Assembly (NCBI GenBank): GCA_965197825.1
Contig: CBDANW010000003.1
Coordinates: 372,001 to 436,000 of the forward strand
DNA: 64,000 nucleotides
Reading direction: 5' to 3'
Source of the DNA: CBDANW01 sp965197825
GTDB lineage: Bacteria > Acidobacteriota > Vicinamibacteria > Marinacidobacterales > DATDRI01
Positions 27,657 to 36,349 of the stretch are shown piece after piece. The notes under the pieces are model-generated. The model was not told the DNA's origin, ran no database searches, and worked only from the letters and a program-made list of their open reading frames with translations. Both the position numbers and the translations under genes were made by a program. How positions within the stretch are numbered: position 1 is the stretch's first letter; every line of letters starts with the position of its first letter.

Positions 27657-28625
27657 ATGATGGCGTCCGATGACCGAAGTCGTGTCGGTGGCAAAGCCGC
27701 CCCGGATTCCGCCAGCCCCTCGCAGGTTTCAGAGAACGCCCCAGTAGCTGCCAGCCCGGAAAGCCCTGCCAGCCCTGCCAGCCCCGATCCCGGGGCGCGC
27801 GAGGCTCCCCGCACCATAAGCGGTCTTCTCGGCCAGGGCCGGGGTCTCTTCCGGCGTGGCCGTCTCCATCAAGCTATTAACGTTTGGAGCCGCATCTTAT
27901 TCCTGGACCGCAACAATCGGGCGGCCCGAAAGGCGATCGAGCACGCGAAATCGGTGATCGCCGAGCGCCAACGAGAGATGGATACGCTGGTTCTGGAAGC
28001 GACCCGGCGGGCGGCGGCGGGGGATCGTCGCGGCGCACAAAAGCGTCTCGCCCGCGTGCTGGCTCTCGATCCTCGGCACGCCGAAGGGCGGAGCCTCTGG
28101 GAAAAAATAGAAGAACAAACGCGCCGCGGTGAAGCTCGTTCCGGCTCGCTCGCACTGGCCGGGAAACCCGAGGAAGAGGACATCTCGCAGAGCCAGTGCC
28201 GTAGGGTGGCGGCTCCGCCCACCGTCAAGACCGATTCCGCCTCTCCTCTAAAAATGGCGGCGTTTCTCTTCAGCGCTCTGTGTTTGTTCGCGGCGGGTGC
28301 GGTTTATGTCCATCTCAATTGGGACTTCTTGGTGAGCGACGGCCGGCCTGCAGAATCGGGCATCGCCGAGCTCAATCAACTGGATCTCGGGGTTCTGCCG
28401 AGCCTGCCTTCGTTGTCCGAGCTCCATTATTTCAACGGTGCCCGCCTCCACACCAAAGGATCGTATCGGGAGGCTCTCTCCGAGCTCGCGCTCGTGGATC
28501 CGGAGAATCCCAACTTCGAAGAGGCGCGGAGTCTCATTCTCAGGATCGAAGGAAGGTTGCTACGCGGAGTAGTCATGGCGGGAGTGCCCGAGGACTCCCT
28601 CGCTCGCAACGGCAAAGGAGAGTGA
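27657..28625 (+). CDS. TPR-like membrane protein of unknown function
   Basis: A 322-aa protein. The N-terminal ~45 residues are Pro/Ser/Ala-rich with a short SPASP repeat. Helical TPR-like pairs follow (residues ~50-160: GLFRRGRLHQAINVWSRIL and the ARVLALDPRHAEG type). A single membrane segment sits near 203-223 (AAFLFSALCLFAAGAVYV), and a second TPR-like part lies outside (GSYREALSELALVDPENP). It is directly followed, one base apart, by an RDD protein, so the two are likely an operon. No specific family recognised; an envelope scaffold is possible. Confidence 0.65.
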   Translation: MMASDDRSRVGGKAAPDSASPSQVSENAPVAASPESPASPASPDPGAREAPRTISGLLGQGRGLFRRGRLHQAINVWSRILFLDRNNRAARKAIEHAKSVIAERQREMDTLVLEATRRAAAGDRRGAQKRLARVLALDPRHAEGRSLWEKIEEQTRRGEARSGSLALAGKPEEEDISQSQCRRVAAPPTVKTDSASPLKMAAFLFSALCLFAAGAVYVHLNWDFLVSDGRPAESGIAELNQLDLGVLPSLPSLSELHYFNGARLHTKGSYREALSELALVDPENPNFEEARSLILRIEGRLLRGVVMAGVPEDSLARNGKGE

Positions 28626-28626
28626 G

Positions 28627-29559
28627 TTGACTTGTCCGAGATGTCAATCCGAGATCGACGCCGCGATGGGTTTATGCCCTCAATGTGGTGCCCCGAGGAC
28701 GGCTCGGCCCAACGAACATGTCGGAGAGGCCGATTGGCGTCAGCAAGTCCGGGAGAGCGTGCAGCGCCGGAAGGAACTGCGCAGACAACAACAGGAGCAA
28801 CGCGAGTCGGTCGCGCGGCAGCTCACCATCTTCGGTGAGGTTGGCGGGAGCGATCCGGAAAAAAATCTCGTTCGGAAACGCCGGGCGGAGATCCGCGCCA
28901 GAGTTCAGCAACGACTCGAGAAGCTGTCCCCGCCGCACATTCGAGTGCAAGCGCTCGCCGACGTTGGAGACGTTTCGATTCGCATGGGCCCCATGGGCAG
29001 CGGTTCGGCTGCGGTCGCCACCGCAACCGAGATCTCTGAGATGCCTGGGATGGATGTAGCTATTCCTGAGACCGGGGAAGGGGCGCCACGAACGGGCCGA
29101 CCCGGTCGCCCGAACCGTAACGTCGGAAGCGACACGATCGAGCACTTCGAGCTGGCTTCGCCGGGGGAGAGGTTGCTAGCTGGCCTCATCGACTTCGGCT
29201 TTTTGACGTTCTTGTTGCTCGGCTTGGCATACCTAACCACGAATCTAGCGAGCCAGCCTCTCCAGGCACTCCCCCGTCCGGCACTCGCCGCGCTGGGTTG
29301 TGTCGGATTCCTCCTCGCCGTGGGGTACTTCTTGTTTTTCTGGAGCCTCTCGGGACAGACTCTCGGGAAACTGTTGACCAGTTCTCGGGTCGTCGATCCC
29401 TTGGGTCAGCCGCTCGGCTTCGGCCGAGCCTTCGTGAGAACCCTGGGAATCGGTCTGTCCATTCTTCCGCTCGGCGCCGGCTTCGTCGGACTCTGGAGTG
29501 ATATCGGACGGCGCGCCTGGCACGATCGGCTGGCCTCGACCAAAGTCGTTCGCGTGTAG
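28627..29559 (+). CDS. Zinc-ribbon and RDD-domain membrane protein
   Basis: A 310-aa protein with an N-terminal zinc ribbon CPRCQSEIDAAMGLCPQCG, a charged helical linker (RRQQQEQRESVAR region), and a C-terminal RDD domain with the conserved Arg/Asp residues (GERLLAGLIDFGFL, SGQTLGKLL, RAWHDRLASTKVV) and about three membrane segments. The start is TTG, chosen because AAAGGAG lies at the right distance and the ribbon begins at once. RDD proteins are of mixed or unknown role (some are Na+/H+ antiporters). Coupled to the preceding TPR gene. Confidence 0.82.
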   Translation: MTCPRCQSEIDAAMGLCPQCGAPRTARPNEHVGEADWRQQVRESVQRRKELRRQQQEQRESVARQLTIFGEVGGSDPEKNLVRKRRAEIRARVQQRLEKLSPPHIRVQALADVGDVSIRMGPMGSGSAAVATATEISEMPGMDVAIPETGEGAPRTGRPGRPNRNVGSDTIEHFELASPGERLLAGLIDFGFLTFLLLGLAYLTTNLASQPLQALPRPALAALGCVGFLLAVGYFLFFWSLSGQTLGKLLTSSRVVDPLGQPLGFGRAFVRTLGIGLSILPLGAGFVGLWSDIGRRAWHDRLASTKVVRV

Positions 29560-29597
29560 CTACTGGTTCCGACCCAACGGTTCCAATCCCGCAAGCT

Positions 29598-31343
29598 ATG
29601 GACCGTTTCTTTCTGAGGGCATTGGTGCGCGAGGTGGCGCCTCGGCTTGTCGGACGTCGGGCCTGCAGTTTGAAACGTTGGGACGGTTCGGGTTTCGTGA
29701 TCCTTGTCGGGGCGCGCCGCGGCACGGATATTGTGGTCAGTCTTTCGCCGCACGCGCCCGGGTTCTATGTGGGACGCCCCCCCGTGAACGCGGACGACTC
29801 GCCGAGCCAATCACGTCTCAAGAAGCTGCTTTCCGGAGCAGAGCTCCTTAGGATGGAAGCGGCTTCTCTCGACCGGGTATTGACATTGACCTGGCAGCAT
29901 TCGAAGCCCAGCGGATTGACCCGCACCGTGGAGCTCGTTCTCGAGTGGCCGGGGACCAGGACCGCCGCCGTGTTGGTCGACTCCGTCACTCGCGAAGTGC
30001 TGGAGGTGATTGGCCCTGGCACACCCCGCACCGTGGCGGGCGAAGTCTTTCGTGCTCTCCCGCCCCCTCCCGGGTCACGGGAAGTCGCTACAACCGGGGA
30101 AGAGTTCGTCGCGCGCCTGACCGAATCGCGCCGTGAGGGGTTGACTGAATCACGGGCGCTTCGAGCGGCGAGTGGTCTGAGCCCACTGCTGGTAGAAGAA
30201 GTGGGTGCGCTCGAGTCGAGTTCTCGACTCGGTACCGAAGAGGCCTTCGAGCGGGTCGCTGCGAAACTCGACGACAAGCCGCGCCCGGTATTGCTGAGCC
30301 CGGCGAATCAGACCTTTCATCAAAAGGGCTACTGCCTCGTTCTCTCCCCCATCGCACTATCATCGCGAGACCAGTGGGTGTCGCGGTCGTTTCCCTCTTG
30401 TAACGAGGCAGCCGAGGTGTTTGTCACCGAGTCGCATCGATTGGCCGCCGCCCGCGGGATCCATGTAGAGGCCGCGGGAGAGCTCCGCAAGCGACTGAAG
30501 AAGACAAGGAAGCTCAACGATCGACTGAACCGTGAGCTCAGCGAGCTCCCCGAACCCGCTGAGCTGCGGCGTTGGGGTGAGATCTTGCTGGCCGGACTAC
30601 AACAGGCGAAGCGGGAGGACGCAGAGGTGGTGATTCCCGATCCTTACCAGGAAGATTCACCGCTCGTTCGCGTGCCGATCGACCCGCGGCTGGACCTGAC
30701 CGGAAATGCGAAGCGATACTTCGAACGCGCCCGTAAAGTGATCCGGGGTCGTGAGCGCCTGGAAGCTCGTCTCGCAAAAAAAAGAGAGGAGCTCGAGCAT
30801 CTGGAGACGCTTGAGCTGGCGTTCGAGGACTTGGTCGAGGTAGAAATGCTTAGCGCCTTGGTAGACGAGCTGCGGGAGACGGGGATCATGACGGCACGCC
30901 CTCGGTCTCGAGGGGCGGGAAGCGGCGCGAGAACAAAGAAAAAGGTAAGTGGGCATCGGCTCGAACCGCGTCGCTTTCGACTCTCGAGCGGGGCGGTCGC
31001 TCTTGCGGGACGCTCGGCGCGGTCCAATGAGGAGCTGACCTTTCGCATCGCCCAGCCGGACGACCTCTGGTTCCATGCGGCCGCCACCGCGGGGGCCCAC
31101 GTCGTATTGCGAGTGCCTTCGGGAGTGGAAGCCAGCGGAGAAGACATTGAGGAGTCGGCAGCCGTGGCAGCCTTCTTCAGCAAGGCTCGCGGATCCACCG
31201 CCGCCGAGATTCTCTACACGCCGCGCAAGAACATTCGGAAGATACCGGGGGCTCCTCCTGGAACGGTTCGCGTCACTCGATTTCGGACGCTGCGGGTGCG
31301 ACCTGCCCTTCCGCCCGCGCCCCCGAATGAAACGCGCGAATAA
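29598..31343 (+). CDS. rqcH: NFACT-family ribosome quality-control protein (RqcH/Rqc2 homologue)
   Basis: A 581-aa protein. The N-terminal NFACT-N region begins MDRFFLRALVREVAPRLVGRR. A middle HhH-like part (ESRALRAASGLSPLLVEEVG) and a coiled-coil arm (KRLKKTRKLNDRLNRELSEL) follow, then a C-terminal NFACT-R (DUF814) domain with NEELTFRIAQPDDLWFHA, HVVLRVPSG and FFSKARGS. RqcH proteins bind obstructed 50S subunits and drive C-terminal alanine tailing of stalled chains. The conserved N-terminal DR pair and the DLWFHA motif support the call over fibronectin-binding annotation. Confidence 0.88.
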   Translation: MDRFFLRALVREVAPRLVGRRACSLKRWDGSGFVILVGARRGTDIVVSLSPHAPGFYVGRPPVNADDSPSQSRLKKLLSGAELLRMEAASLDRVLTLTWQHSKPSGLTRTVELVLEWPGTRTAAVLVDSVTREVLEVIGPGTPRTVAGEVFRALPPPPGSREVATTGEEFVARLTESRREGLTESRALRAASGLSPLLVEEVGALESSSRLGTEEAFERVAAKLDDKPRPVLLSPANQTFHQKGYCLVLSPIALSSRDQWVSRSFPSCNEAAEVFVTESHRLAAARGIHVEAAGELRKRLKKTRKLNDRLNRELSELPEPAELRRWGEILLAGLQQAKREDAEVVIPDPYQEDSPLVRVPIDPRLDLTGNAKRYFERARKVIRGRERLEARLAKKREELEHLETLELAFEDLVEVEMLSALVDELRETGIMTARPRSRGAGSGARTKKKVSGHRLEPRRFRLSSGAVALAGRSARSNEELTFRIAQPDDLWFHAAATAGAHVVLRVPSGVEASGEDIEESAAVAAFFSKARGSTAAEILYTPRKNIRKIPGAPPGTVRVTRFRTLRVRPALPPAPPNETRE

Positions 31344-31375
31344 GAAAGGACGGCGATTGATGAGCGGTGTGAGCG

Positions 31376-31460
31376 GCTCAGGCGTCAAAATACGTGATCT
31401 TGCCAGGCAACCGAGCCAGACGCCGACGTCAATATACGGGAACGCACGAATGAACGTGGT
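31376..31460. repeat. Intergenic repeat units (GTCAATATACGGGA...GTGGTCAGACGCC family)
   Basis: Contains AGGCGTCAAAATACGTGATCTTGCCAGGC, GAGCCAGACGCCGACGTCAATATACGGGA and GAACGTGGTCAGACGCCGATG. These match units of the 16.5-kb and 18.9-kb arrays. They fill the gap between rqcH and pgpA. Confidence 0.6.
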
Positions 31461-31469
31461 CAGACGCCG

Positions 31470-31943
31470 ATGTTGAGAGCTGCAGCGGTATTTCTGGCAA
31501 CCGGCGCGTACACCGGTTTCTTCCCGATCGCTCCGGGAACAGTTGGTTCCGCATTGGGCATCCTGATCGATCGAGGATTGCGCGCGACGGGATCGGAGTT
31601 AGTGTACGGCATTGCTATCGTCGCGCTGTCGGTGGCGGGGGTGATGGCGTCCCAAGTTGCCGAAAAACACTTTGCGCGCAAGGATCCTTCTCACGTCGTG
31701 GTGGACGAGGTGGCGGGGATGTTGGTGTCACTCTACCTTATTCCGGTTAGTTGGATCGGTTTGGCGGTGGGGTTCTTCCTCTTTCGCTTGCTCGATATCG
31801 TCAAGCCGTTTCCGTGTCGCCGTGCCGAGAAGCTCCGCGGCGGATTGGGCATCATGGCGGACGATTTGATCGCGGGGGTCTATGTGAATCTACTGCTGCG
31901 CCTCGCCAGTTTGTTCTGGCCGGCGTTGCTCGTGGGGGGCTAG
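31470..31943 (+). CDS. pgpA: Phosphatidylglycerophosphatase A
   Basis: A 157-aa integral-membrane enzyme with four hydrophobic segments. FFPIAPGTVGSALG and DPSHVVVDEVAGMLVSL are the PgpA signatures (acidic metal-binding residues in VVVDE), followed by RLLDIVKPFP and ADDLIAGVYVN. It removes the phosphate of phosphatidylglycerophosphate to make phosphatidylglycerol. It is followed by cinA, a frequent pgpA-cinA pairing. The stop TAG is the left end of a palindromic element. Confidence 0.94.
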   Translation: MLRAAAVFLATGAYTGFFPIAPGTVGSALGILIDRGLRATGSELVYGIAIVALSVAGVMASQVAEKHFARKDPSHVVVDEVAGMLVSLYLIPVSWIGLAVGFFLFRLLDIVKPFPCRRAEKLRGGLGIMADDLIAGVYVNLLLRLASLFWPALLVGG

Positions 31944-32102
31944 TGTCCCGTCTCGGAAGCCATGTTGCATTCGAGCGCCGATGCATCCCGCCTCGCTGCG
32001 TTGCGCCTCGGTTGAATACGCACGGTATTTCGCCCTCCCCGCGCCTTGCAAGCCGGGCGCCTCGGCGCTCTCGATGCTAACATCACTTCCGAGACGAGAC
32101 AC
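31943..32102. repeat. Palindromic TA-bounded element (MITE-like), copy 4
   Basis: A 160-bp near-palindrome flanked by TA on both sides; the left TA belongs to the pgpA stop TAG. The left arm GTGTCCCGTCTCGGAAG and the right arm read inward, GTGTCTCGTCTCGGAAG, differ once. Inner TCGAGCGCCGA/TCGGCGCTCTCGA and CCCGCCTCG.../...GGGCGCC pair further. The core CGCTGCGTTGCGCCTCGG...CGCGCCTTGC matches the nrdR element in reverse complement. Confidence 0.82.
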
Positions 32103-32120
32103 TAGATCGGGAGCCAGCCG

Positions 32121-33392
32121 TTGAACGCGGAGATTCTTACCATCGGGAGCGAGCTCCTCACACCGGGACGGGGTGATACGAACTCGGCGTACCTAATGGA
32201 GCGGCTCGCCTCGCTGGGAATCCCGGTGATTCACCGTGCCACCGTGGCGGACGCCCGGAGCGCGATTTCGGAAGCCGCGCGGCAAGCGTTGGCACGAGCC
32301 GACCTCGTACTCGTCACGGGAGGTTTGGGCCCGACTTCAGACGACTTGACACGAGAAGGTTTTGCGGATGCGTTGGGTCTCGCGCTTGGTTTCGACGAAG
32401 GCGTGATGGAGAAGATCCGCCGGCGCTTCGAGGGCCGAGGTCTCGCAATGCCGGAGGTCAATCGGAAACAAGCCCAGGTGCTGCAAGGGGCCGAGGTCCT
32501 CCCAAACGCGGTCGGCACTGCCCCCGGCTTGTGGATCACTGTTCCAGCCGCCGTGGCGACGAATCTAAGTAAAGTCGCAAAGAAAGTCGTCCTTTTACCC
32601 GGACCTCCTCCAGAGCTTCACTCCATCTTCGAGTCTCACGTTCTACGCCGGTTAGCGGTAAGCGCCCAGGGCACCGCTTACGTGACCAAGCGACTGTTCG
32701 TTGCGGGGCTTCCCGAGTCCGCCGTCGAGCAGAAAGTGGGAGCAATCTATCGTGACGTCGACAATCCACGCACGACGATCCTCGCCTCTGCTGGACAAGT
32801 GGAGATCCACCTCATCGCTAAAGGGCGAAAGGTCTCCGAGGCCAATGCCGCGAACGAAGCTCTCGCGAAAAAGATGCGGGCGGCCCTGGGGAACCACGTC
32901 TTCAGTGAAGAGGGGGAGTCTCTCGAGGAAGTGGTGGGGCGACTGCTCGCGGAGAAATCGCTGTCGATCACGGTGGCCGAGTCGTGTACGGGGGGGCTCG
33001 TCACTCACCGACTGACCCAGGTTTCAGGAAGCTCTCGCTACCTCGAGCGAGCTTTCGTGACCTACAGTAATGCGAGCAAAGTCGAGCTGCTCGGGGTCGA
33101 CGACGATCTCATTCGTTCGCACGGCGCCGTCAGTCCGGAAATGGTCGAATCCATGGCGCGCGGAGCACGGTCTCGTGCAAGAACCGATCTGGCGATCGCG
33201 GTGACGGGTATCGCCGGGCCCTCCGGGGGCTCGGCGGAAAGGCCGGTGGGGCTGGTGTTCGTCGCCGTCTGCGACCAGAGCGGGTGCGTCGTGCGGAAGC
33301 TCCAGATACCTGGTAACCGAGCGCAGGTGAAGCGGTGGAGCTCCCAGGCGGCTCTCGACCTCTTACGCTCGCGTCTCCTTGACCAAGATTGA
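32121..33392 (+). CDS. cinA: CinA-family protein (competence/damage-inducible; NMN deamidase-type)
   Basis: A 423-aa CinA with the complete architecture. The N-terminal MoCF-like domain begins NAEILTIGSELL, with the GGLGPTSDDLTREG motif. The C-terminal PncC-type amidohydrolase domain has VAESCTGGLVTHRLT and GIAGPSGGSAERPVG. Such proteins hydrolyse ADP-ribose and deamidate nicotinamide mononucleotide (pyridine nucleotide recycling). The start is TTG 19 bases after the palindromic element. The last codons lie in a 10-bp tandem repeat (ATTGACCAAG), which supplies the stop codon. Confidence 0.94.
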   Translation: MNAEILTIGSELLTPGRGDTNSAYLMERLASLGIPVIHRATVADARSAISEAARQALARADLVLVTGGLGPTSDDLTREGFADALGLALGFDEGVMEKIRRRFEGRGLAMPEVNRKQAQVLQGAEVLPNAVGTAPGLWITVPAAVATNLSKVAKKVVLLPGPPPELHSIFESHVLRRLAVSAQGTAYVTKRLFVAGLPESAVEQKVGAIYRDVDNPRTTILASAGQVEIHLIAKGRKVSEANAANEALAKKMRAALGNHVFSEEGESLEEVVGRLLAEKSLSITVAESCTGGLVTHRLTQVSGSSRYLERAFVTYSNASKVELLGVDDDLIRSHGAVSPEMVESMARGARSRARTDLAIAVTGIAGPSGGSAERPVGLVFVAVCDQSGCVVRKLQIPGNRAQVKRWSSQAALDLLRSRLLDQD

Positions 33393-33418
33393 CCAAGATT
33401 GACCAAGATTGACCAAGA
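33379..33418 (+). repeat. 10-bp tandem repeat across the cinA stop
   Basis: TTGACCAAGA occurs four times head to tail. The first copy gives the last cinA codons and TGA stop. Later copies create possible TTG starts upstream of thpR. The repeat ends 20 bases before the likely thpR ATG. Confidence 0.85.
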
Positions 33419-33438
33419 ACCCCCACAGTCCTGAAACG

Positions 33439-34005
33439 ATGCGCGCCTTCATCGCGATCGAGGCATCGGAGGAAGTTCGCGCAGCGGTGAGCGCATTGGT
33501 CACTGAGCTCGAGAACCGGGTACCGAAGGCGCGGTGGATTCCTCCTGCGAATCTCCACCTGACCTTGCGCTTCCTGGGAAACGCCCGTGAGAAGATCGTA
33601 AGCGCGCTCTCTGACGAGCTGGGGCGTATCGTCTTCGAGTGCGCCCCCTTTCGCTTCGAGTCCCGCGGTATCGGTTTCTTTCCGTCGCCTCGTCGCCCCA
33701 GGGTGCTGAGTGCCCTGATCCCTCAGCCTCCACGCGAGCTGCAGGCGCTCTACCAGAGAGTCGAGGCCACCGTGATCGAGCATGGGTTTCCACCGGAGCG
33801 GCGCGCTTTCACTCCTCACTTGACGTTCGCTCGACTCCGAACGCCTAGCGGCGATCTCCGAGAGATTCAGGCGGAGCTCGAGAATCGGGCGCTTGGACAC
33901 GCCTCGGTTGACGAATTGATCGTTTTCGAGAGCGTGTTGAAGCGAAGTGGAGCGGTCTACCATGCGCGGGCTCGATTCCCGCTTAGGGGGGCGGCCCGAT
34001 CGTGA
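33439..34005 (+). CDS. thpR: RNA 2',3'-cyclic phosphodiesterase (2H family)
   Basis: A 188-aa 2H phosphoesterase. MRAFIAIEAS is the typical start, and the two HxT motifs are HLTLRFLG (near residue 36) and HLTFARL (near 126). ThpR/LigT proteins hydrolyse 2',3'-cyclic phosphates and were named for 2'-5' RNA ligation. The ATG is preferred over a TTG in the upstream tandem repeat because the family begins here. It overlaps plsY by four bases (GTGA). Confidence 0.92.
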   Translation: MRAFIAIEASEEVRAAVSALVTELENRVPKARWIPPANLHLTLRFLGNAREKIVSALSDELGRIVFECAPFRFESRGIGFFPSPRRPRVLSALIPQPPRELQALYQRVEATVIEHGFPPERRAFTPHLTFARLRTPSGDLREIQAELENRALGHASVDELIVFESVLKRSGAVYHARARFPLRGAARS

Positions 34006-34625
34006 CAGGGGTCCCCGTTCAGGACATCCTCACTTGGCTCATTGGGGCTTACCTGCTGGGGTCGGTCCTCTTTGGCGTCGTGCTCGTGCGCGCGGTGGCA
34101 GGCGTGGATCCGCGGGGAGTCGGTAGCGGGAACCCTGGGGCCACGAACGTGATGCGGATCGCGGGAAAGGGCATGGGTGCGGCGGCGTTGGCGCTAGACG
34201 CCGGTAAGGGAGCCGTGGTCGTTCTTCTTGCTCGTGCGGTGACGCCGGACGAGAGTGCGCTGCCCGCCGCGGCCGCGGTGGCTGCTGTGTTGGGGCACCT
34301 TTTTCCTGTTTTCTATCGTTTCCGCGGCGGCAAAGGCGTTGCCACCGCATTGGGTGCTTTTCTCGCGCTCAGCTACCAGCCGGCGCTGGCCTCGCTCGTT
34401 GTTTTCCTCGCCGTACTCGCTGCTTTCCGTTTCGTTTCGCTGGCTTCCATGGCAGCCGCGACGTCGTTTGCCCCCTTTTGTGTGGCGTGGGGAGAGCCCG
34501 CCGCCGTTTCGTGGGCGGCAGCCGTCACCAGCGTCCTCATCCTGGTTCGCCACCATTCGAACATTGCAAGACTGTGCCAGAGGGTCGAGCCGCGCCTGGG
34601 AGGCTCGGGGCGCCGCCGTCCTTGA
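34002..34625 (+). CDS. plsY: Glycerol-3-phosphate acyltransferase PlsY
   Basis: A 207-aa polytopic membrane protein with the three PlsY motifs: GSGNPGATNV near residue 40, the following DAGKGAVVVLLAR, and HLFPVFYRFRGGKGVATALG near 100. It acylates glycerol-3-phosphate from acyl-phosphate, the first step in phospholipid synthesis. The start is GTG, coupled to thpR by a 4-base overlap. A strong extended -10 promoter for the next gene follows immediately. Confidence 0.94.
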   Translation: MTGVPVQDILTWLIGAYLLGSVLFGVVLVRAVAGVDPRGVGSGNPGATNVMRIAGKGMGAAALALDAGKGAVVVLLARAVTPDESALPAAAAVAAVLGHLFPVFYRFRGGKGVATALGAFLALSYQPALASLVVFLAVLAAFRFVSLASMAAATSFAPFCVAWGEPAAVSWAAAVTSVLILVRHHSNIARLCQRVEPRLGGSGRRRP

Positions 34626-34653
34626 AGCCACGTGGGCCGAAAGTTGGTATAAT
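34622..34653 (+). promoter_or_regulatory. Extended -10 promoter for the adenylate cyclase gene
   Basis: TGG followed by TATAAT is a perfect extended -10 (TGnTATAAT). A poorly spaced TTGAAG lies 20 bp upstream of it. Predicted initiation near 34660 excludes start codons further upstream and supports the ATG at 34712. Confidence 0.6.
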
Positions 34654-34711
34654 GCAAGGTGTTCTGCCTAAAGGGCTCCAGGTCGCGGGGTTAGGTGCAT
34701 TCCCACTCCTG

Positions 34712-36343
34712 ATGTTCGAATTGATTTATCAAGACGAAGGGGACGAGCGGGCGGTTCCCATTGATTTGGGAGGCGTTGTTCTCGGGCGTTCGCCCGACTG
34801 CGATGTGGTTATCAAAGATTTCGGAGTCTCCCGCCATCACGCCAAGGTCATCGTCGACGGCGACCAGTGTCGTGTGGTCGATCTGAAGAGCAAGAACGGA
34901 ACCCACGTCAACGGAACCGCGGTGGTAGAAGCCATCTTGAGCGATGGCGATCAGGTGGCGTTGGGCAAATTCCTCCTGCAATTTCGGCGCACGCTCGAGG
35001 AAAAGGTCGTTCTCGACGAGGAAAAGCCTCTGCTGGAGGAGGCGGGCACGGTCATTCGACCTGTGGGCGAGCTCGAGAAATACTTTGGCATGGAGCAGTC
35101 CCCTCCCGTGGTGCATTCGGGAACAATACCCACCACCGCATCGCGCAGCATACCGAACTTCGAATCAGCCGATATCCAAAAGAGCAATCGTATTCTGAGA
35201 AGTCTTTCCGAGCTCGCCAAGGCGCTTATGACTGCCCAACCAGAAGAAGTGGAGGGTCGGATCATGGATGCGGTCTTCGAGCACATCTCGGTGGACCGCG
35301 GTTTTCTGATGCTCTACGCCGAGGACGGAAATCTGAAGCCCAGGGTCGTCAAGTATCGACGCGGTGGCGACGAGGAAGGGAAGATCACAATCAGCAAGAC
35401 GATTGCGGATAGAGTAGTAAAGGACCGAGTGGCCATCCTCACTTCCGACGCACAGATAGACCCGCGCTTCGCTTCCGGTGACAGCATCCGCTTCCACGGA
35501 ATCCGCTCGGCAATGTGTGCGCCGCTTTGGAAGGGAGACAAGGTCATTGGCATCATTCACATCGATTCTCCCATGGCATCGAACACGTTTGGAGAGGCCG
35601 ACTTGGAGCTGCTGTCGGCACTCGGCAACTACGCGGCGGTGGCCATCGAGCAGGCGAGCCTCAACAAGAAAGTGCAAGAGGAGAAGGTACGGAGAGAGCG
35701 TTTCGAGAAATACTTCTCGCCCAGAGTGGCCGAGCGCATCATGTCGGAAGGCGAGAAAGAAGTTCAGGAGCTCGAAGTCTCCGTCATCTTTGCGGATATC
35801 GTTGGTTTCACCCCAATGGCCGAGAAGATGGAGCCCCAGCTGGTGAGTCAGCTTCTCAACGAATACTTTTCCCGTATGGCCGACGTCGTGCTCGAGTTCG
35901 ATGGAACGTTGGACAAATTCATCGGAGACTGCATCATGGCGGTCTTCGGCGCACCGTATCCTCAGGAAGACCATGCCGAGCGGGCCGTTCGAGTTGCGCT
36001 CGAAATGCGTCGACGTCTCAACGAGCTGAACAAAGAGCTGGACAAGGATCCGCCGATTCAAATGAGGATGGGGATCAACAGCGGAAAAATCGTTGCCGGC
36101 CCAATCGGCTCTCACAAACGAAAGGAGATTACGGTGCTCGGCGATACGGTCAACATCGCGTCGCGCATCGAATCCATGGTCGCCGAGGCTGGGCAAATCG
36201 TCGTAGGGGCGAGAACGCGGGAGTTGGCGGCGGACGCCTTCGAGGTTAAGGACCTGGGGACGGTTTCTCTGAAAGGAAAGAGGAAGGCGGTCCAGGTCTT
36301 CGAAGTGCTTTCTGGAAAGGGAGGCGAGACCAAGGTCTCGTAG
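34712..36343 (+). CDS. FHA-GAF-class III adenylate cyclase
   Basis: A 543-aa soluble signalling protein. An FHA domain (residues ~20-90: LGRSPDCDVVIKD, VSRHHAKV, KNGTHVNG) binds phospho-threonine. A GAF domain (~175-315) follows, then a class III cyclase domain (~355-530) with metal-binding Asp residues in FADIVGFT and DKFIGDCIMAVFG; the Lys in DKFIGD and GDTVNIASR fit an adenylate rather than guanylate cyclase. Making cAMP under control of a phosphoprotein is inferred. Six bases on comes an HD-GYP sensor, and a cyclic-nucleotide-binding protein gene lies 7 kb away. The open frame extends further upstream into plsY, but the promoter position and homology fix this ATG. Confidence 0.88.
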   Translation: MFELIYQDEGDERAVPIDLGGVVLGRSPDCDVVIKDFGVSRHHAKVIVDGDQCRVVDLKSKNGTHVNGTAVVEAILSDGDQVALGKFLLQFRRTLEEKVVLDEEKPLLEEAGTVIRPVGELEKYFGMEQSPPVVHSGTIPTTASRSIPNFESADIQKSNRILRSLSELAKALMTAQPEEVEGRIMDAVFEHISVDRGFLMLYAEDGNLKPRVVKYRRGGDEEGKITISKTIADRVVKDRVAILTSDAQIDPRFASGDSIRFHGIRSAMCAPLWKGDKVIGIIHIDSPMASNTFGEADLELLSALGNYAAVAIEQASLNKKVQEEKVRRERFEKYFSPRVAERIMSEGEKEVQELEVSVIFADIVGFTPMAEKMEPQLVSQLLNEYFSRMADVVLEFDGTLDKFIGDCIMAVFGAPYPQEDHAERAVRVALEMRRRLNELNKELDKDPPIQMRMGINSGKIVAGPIGSHKRKEITVLGDTVNIASRIESMVAEAGQIVVGARTRELAADAFEVKDLGTVSLKGKRKAVQVFEVLSGKGGETKVS

Positions 36344-36349
36344 TGCTAC

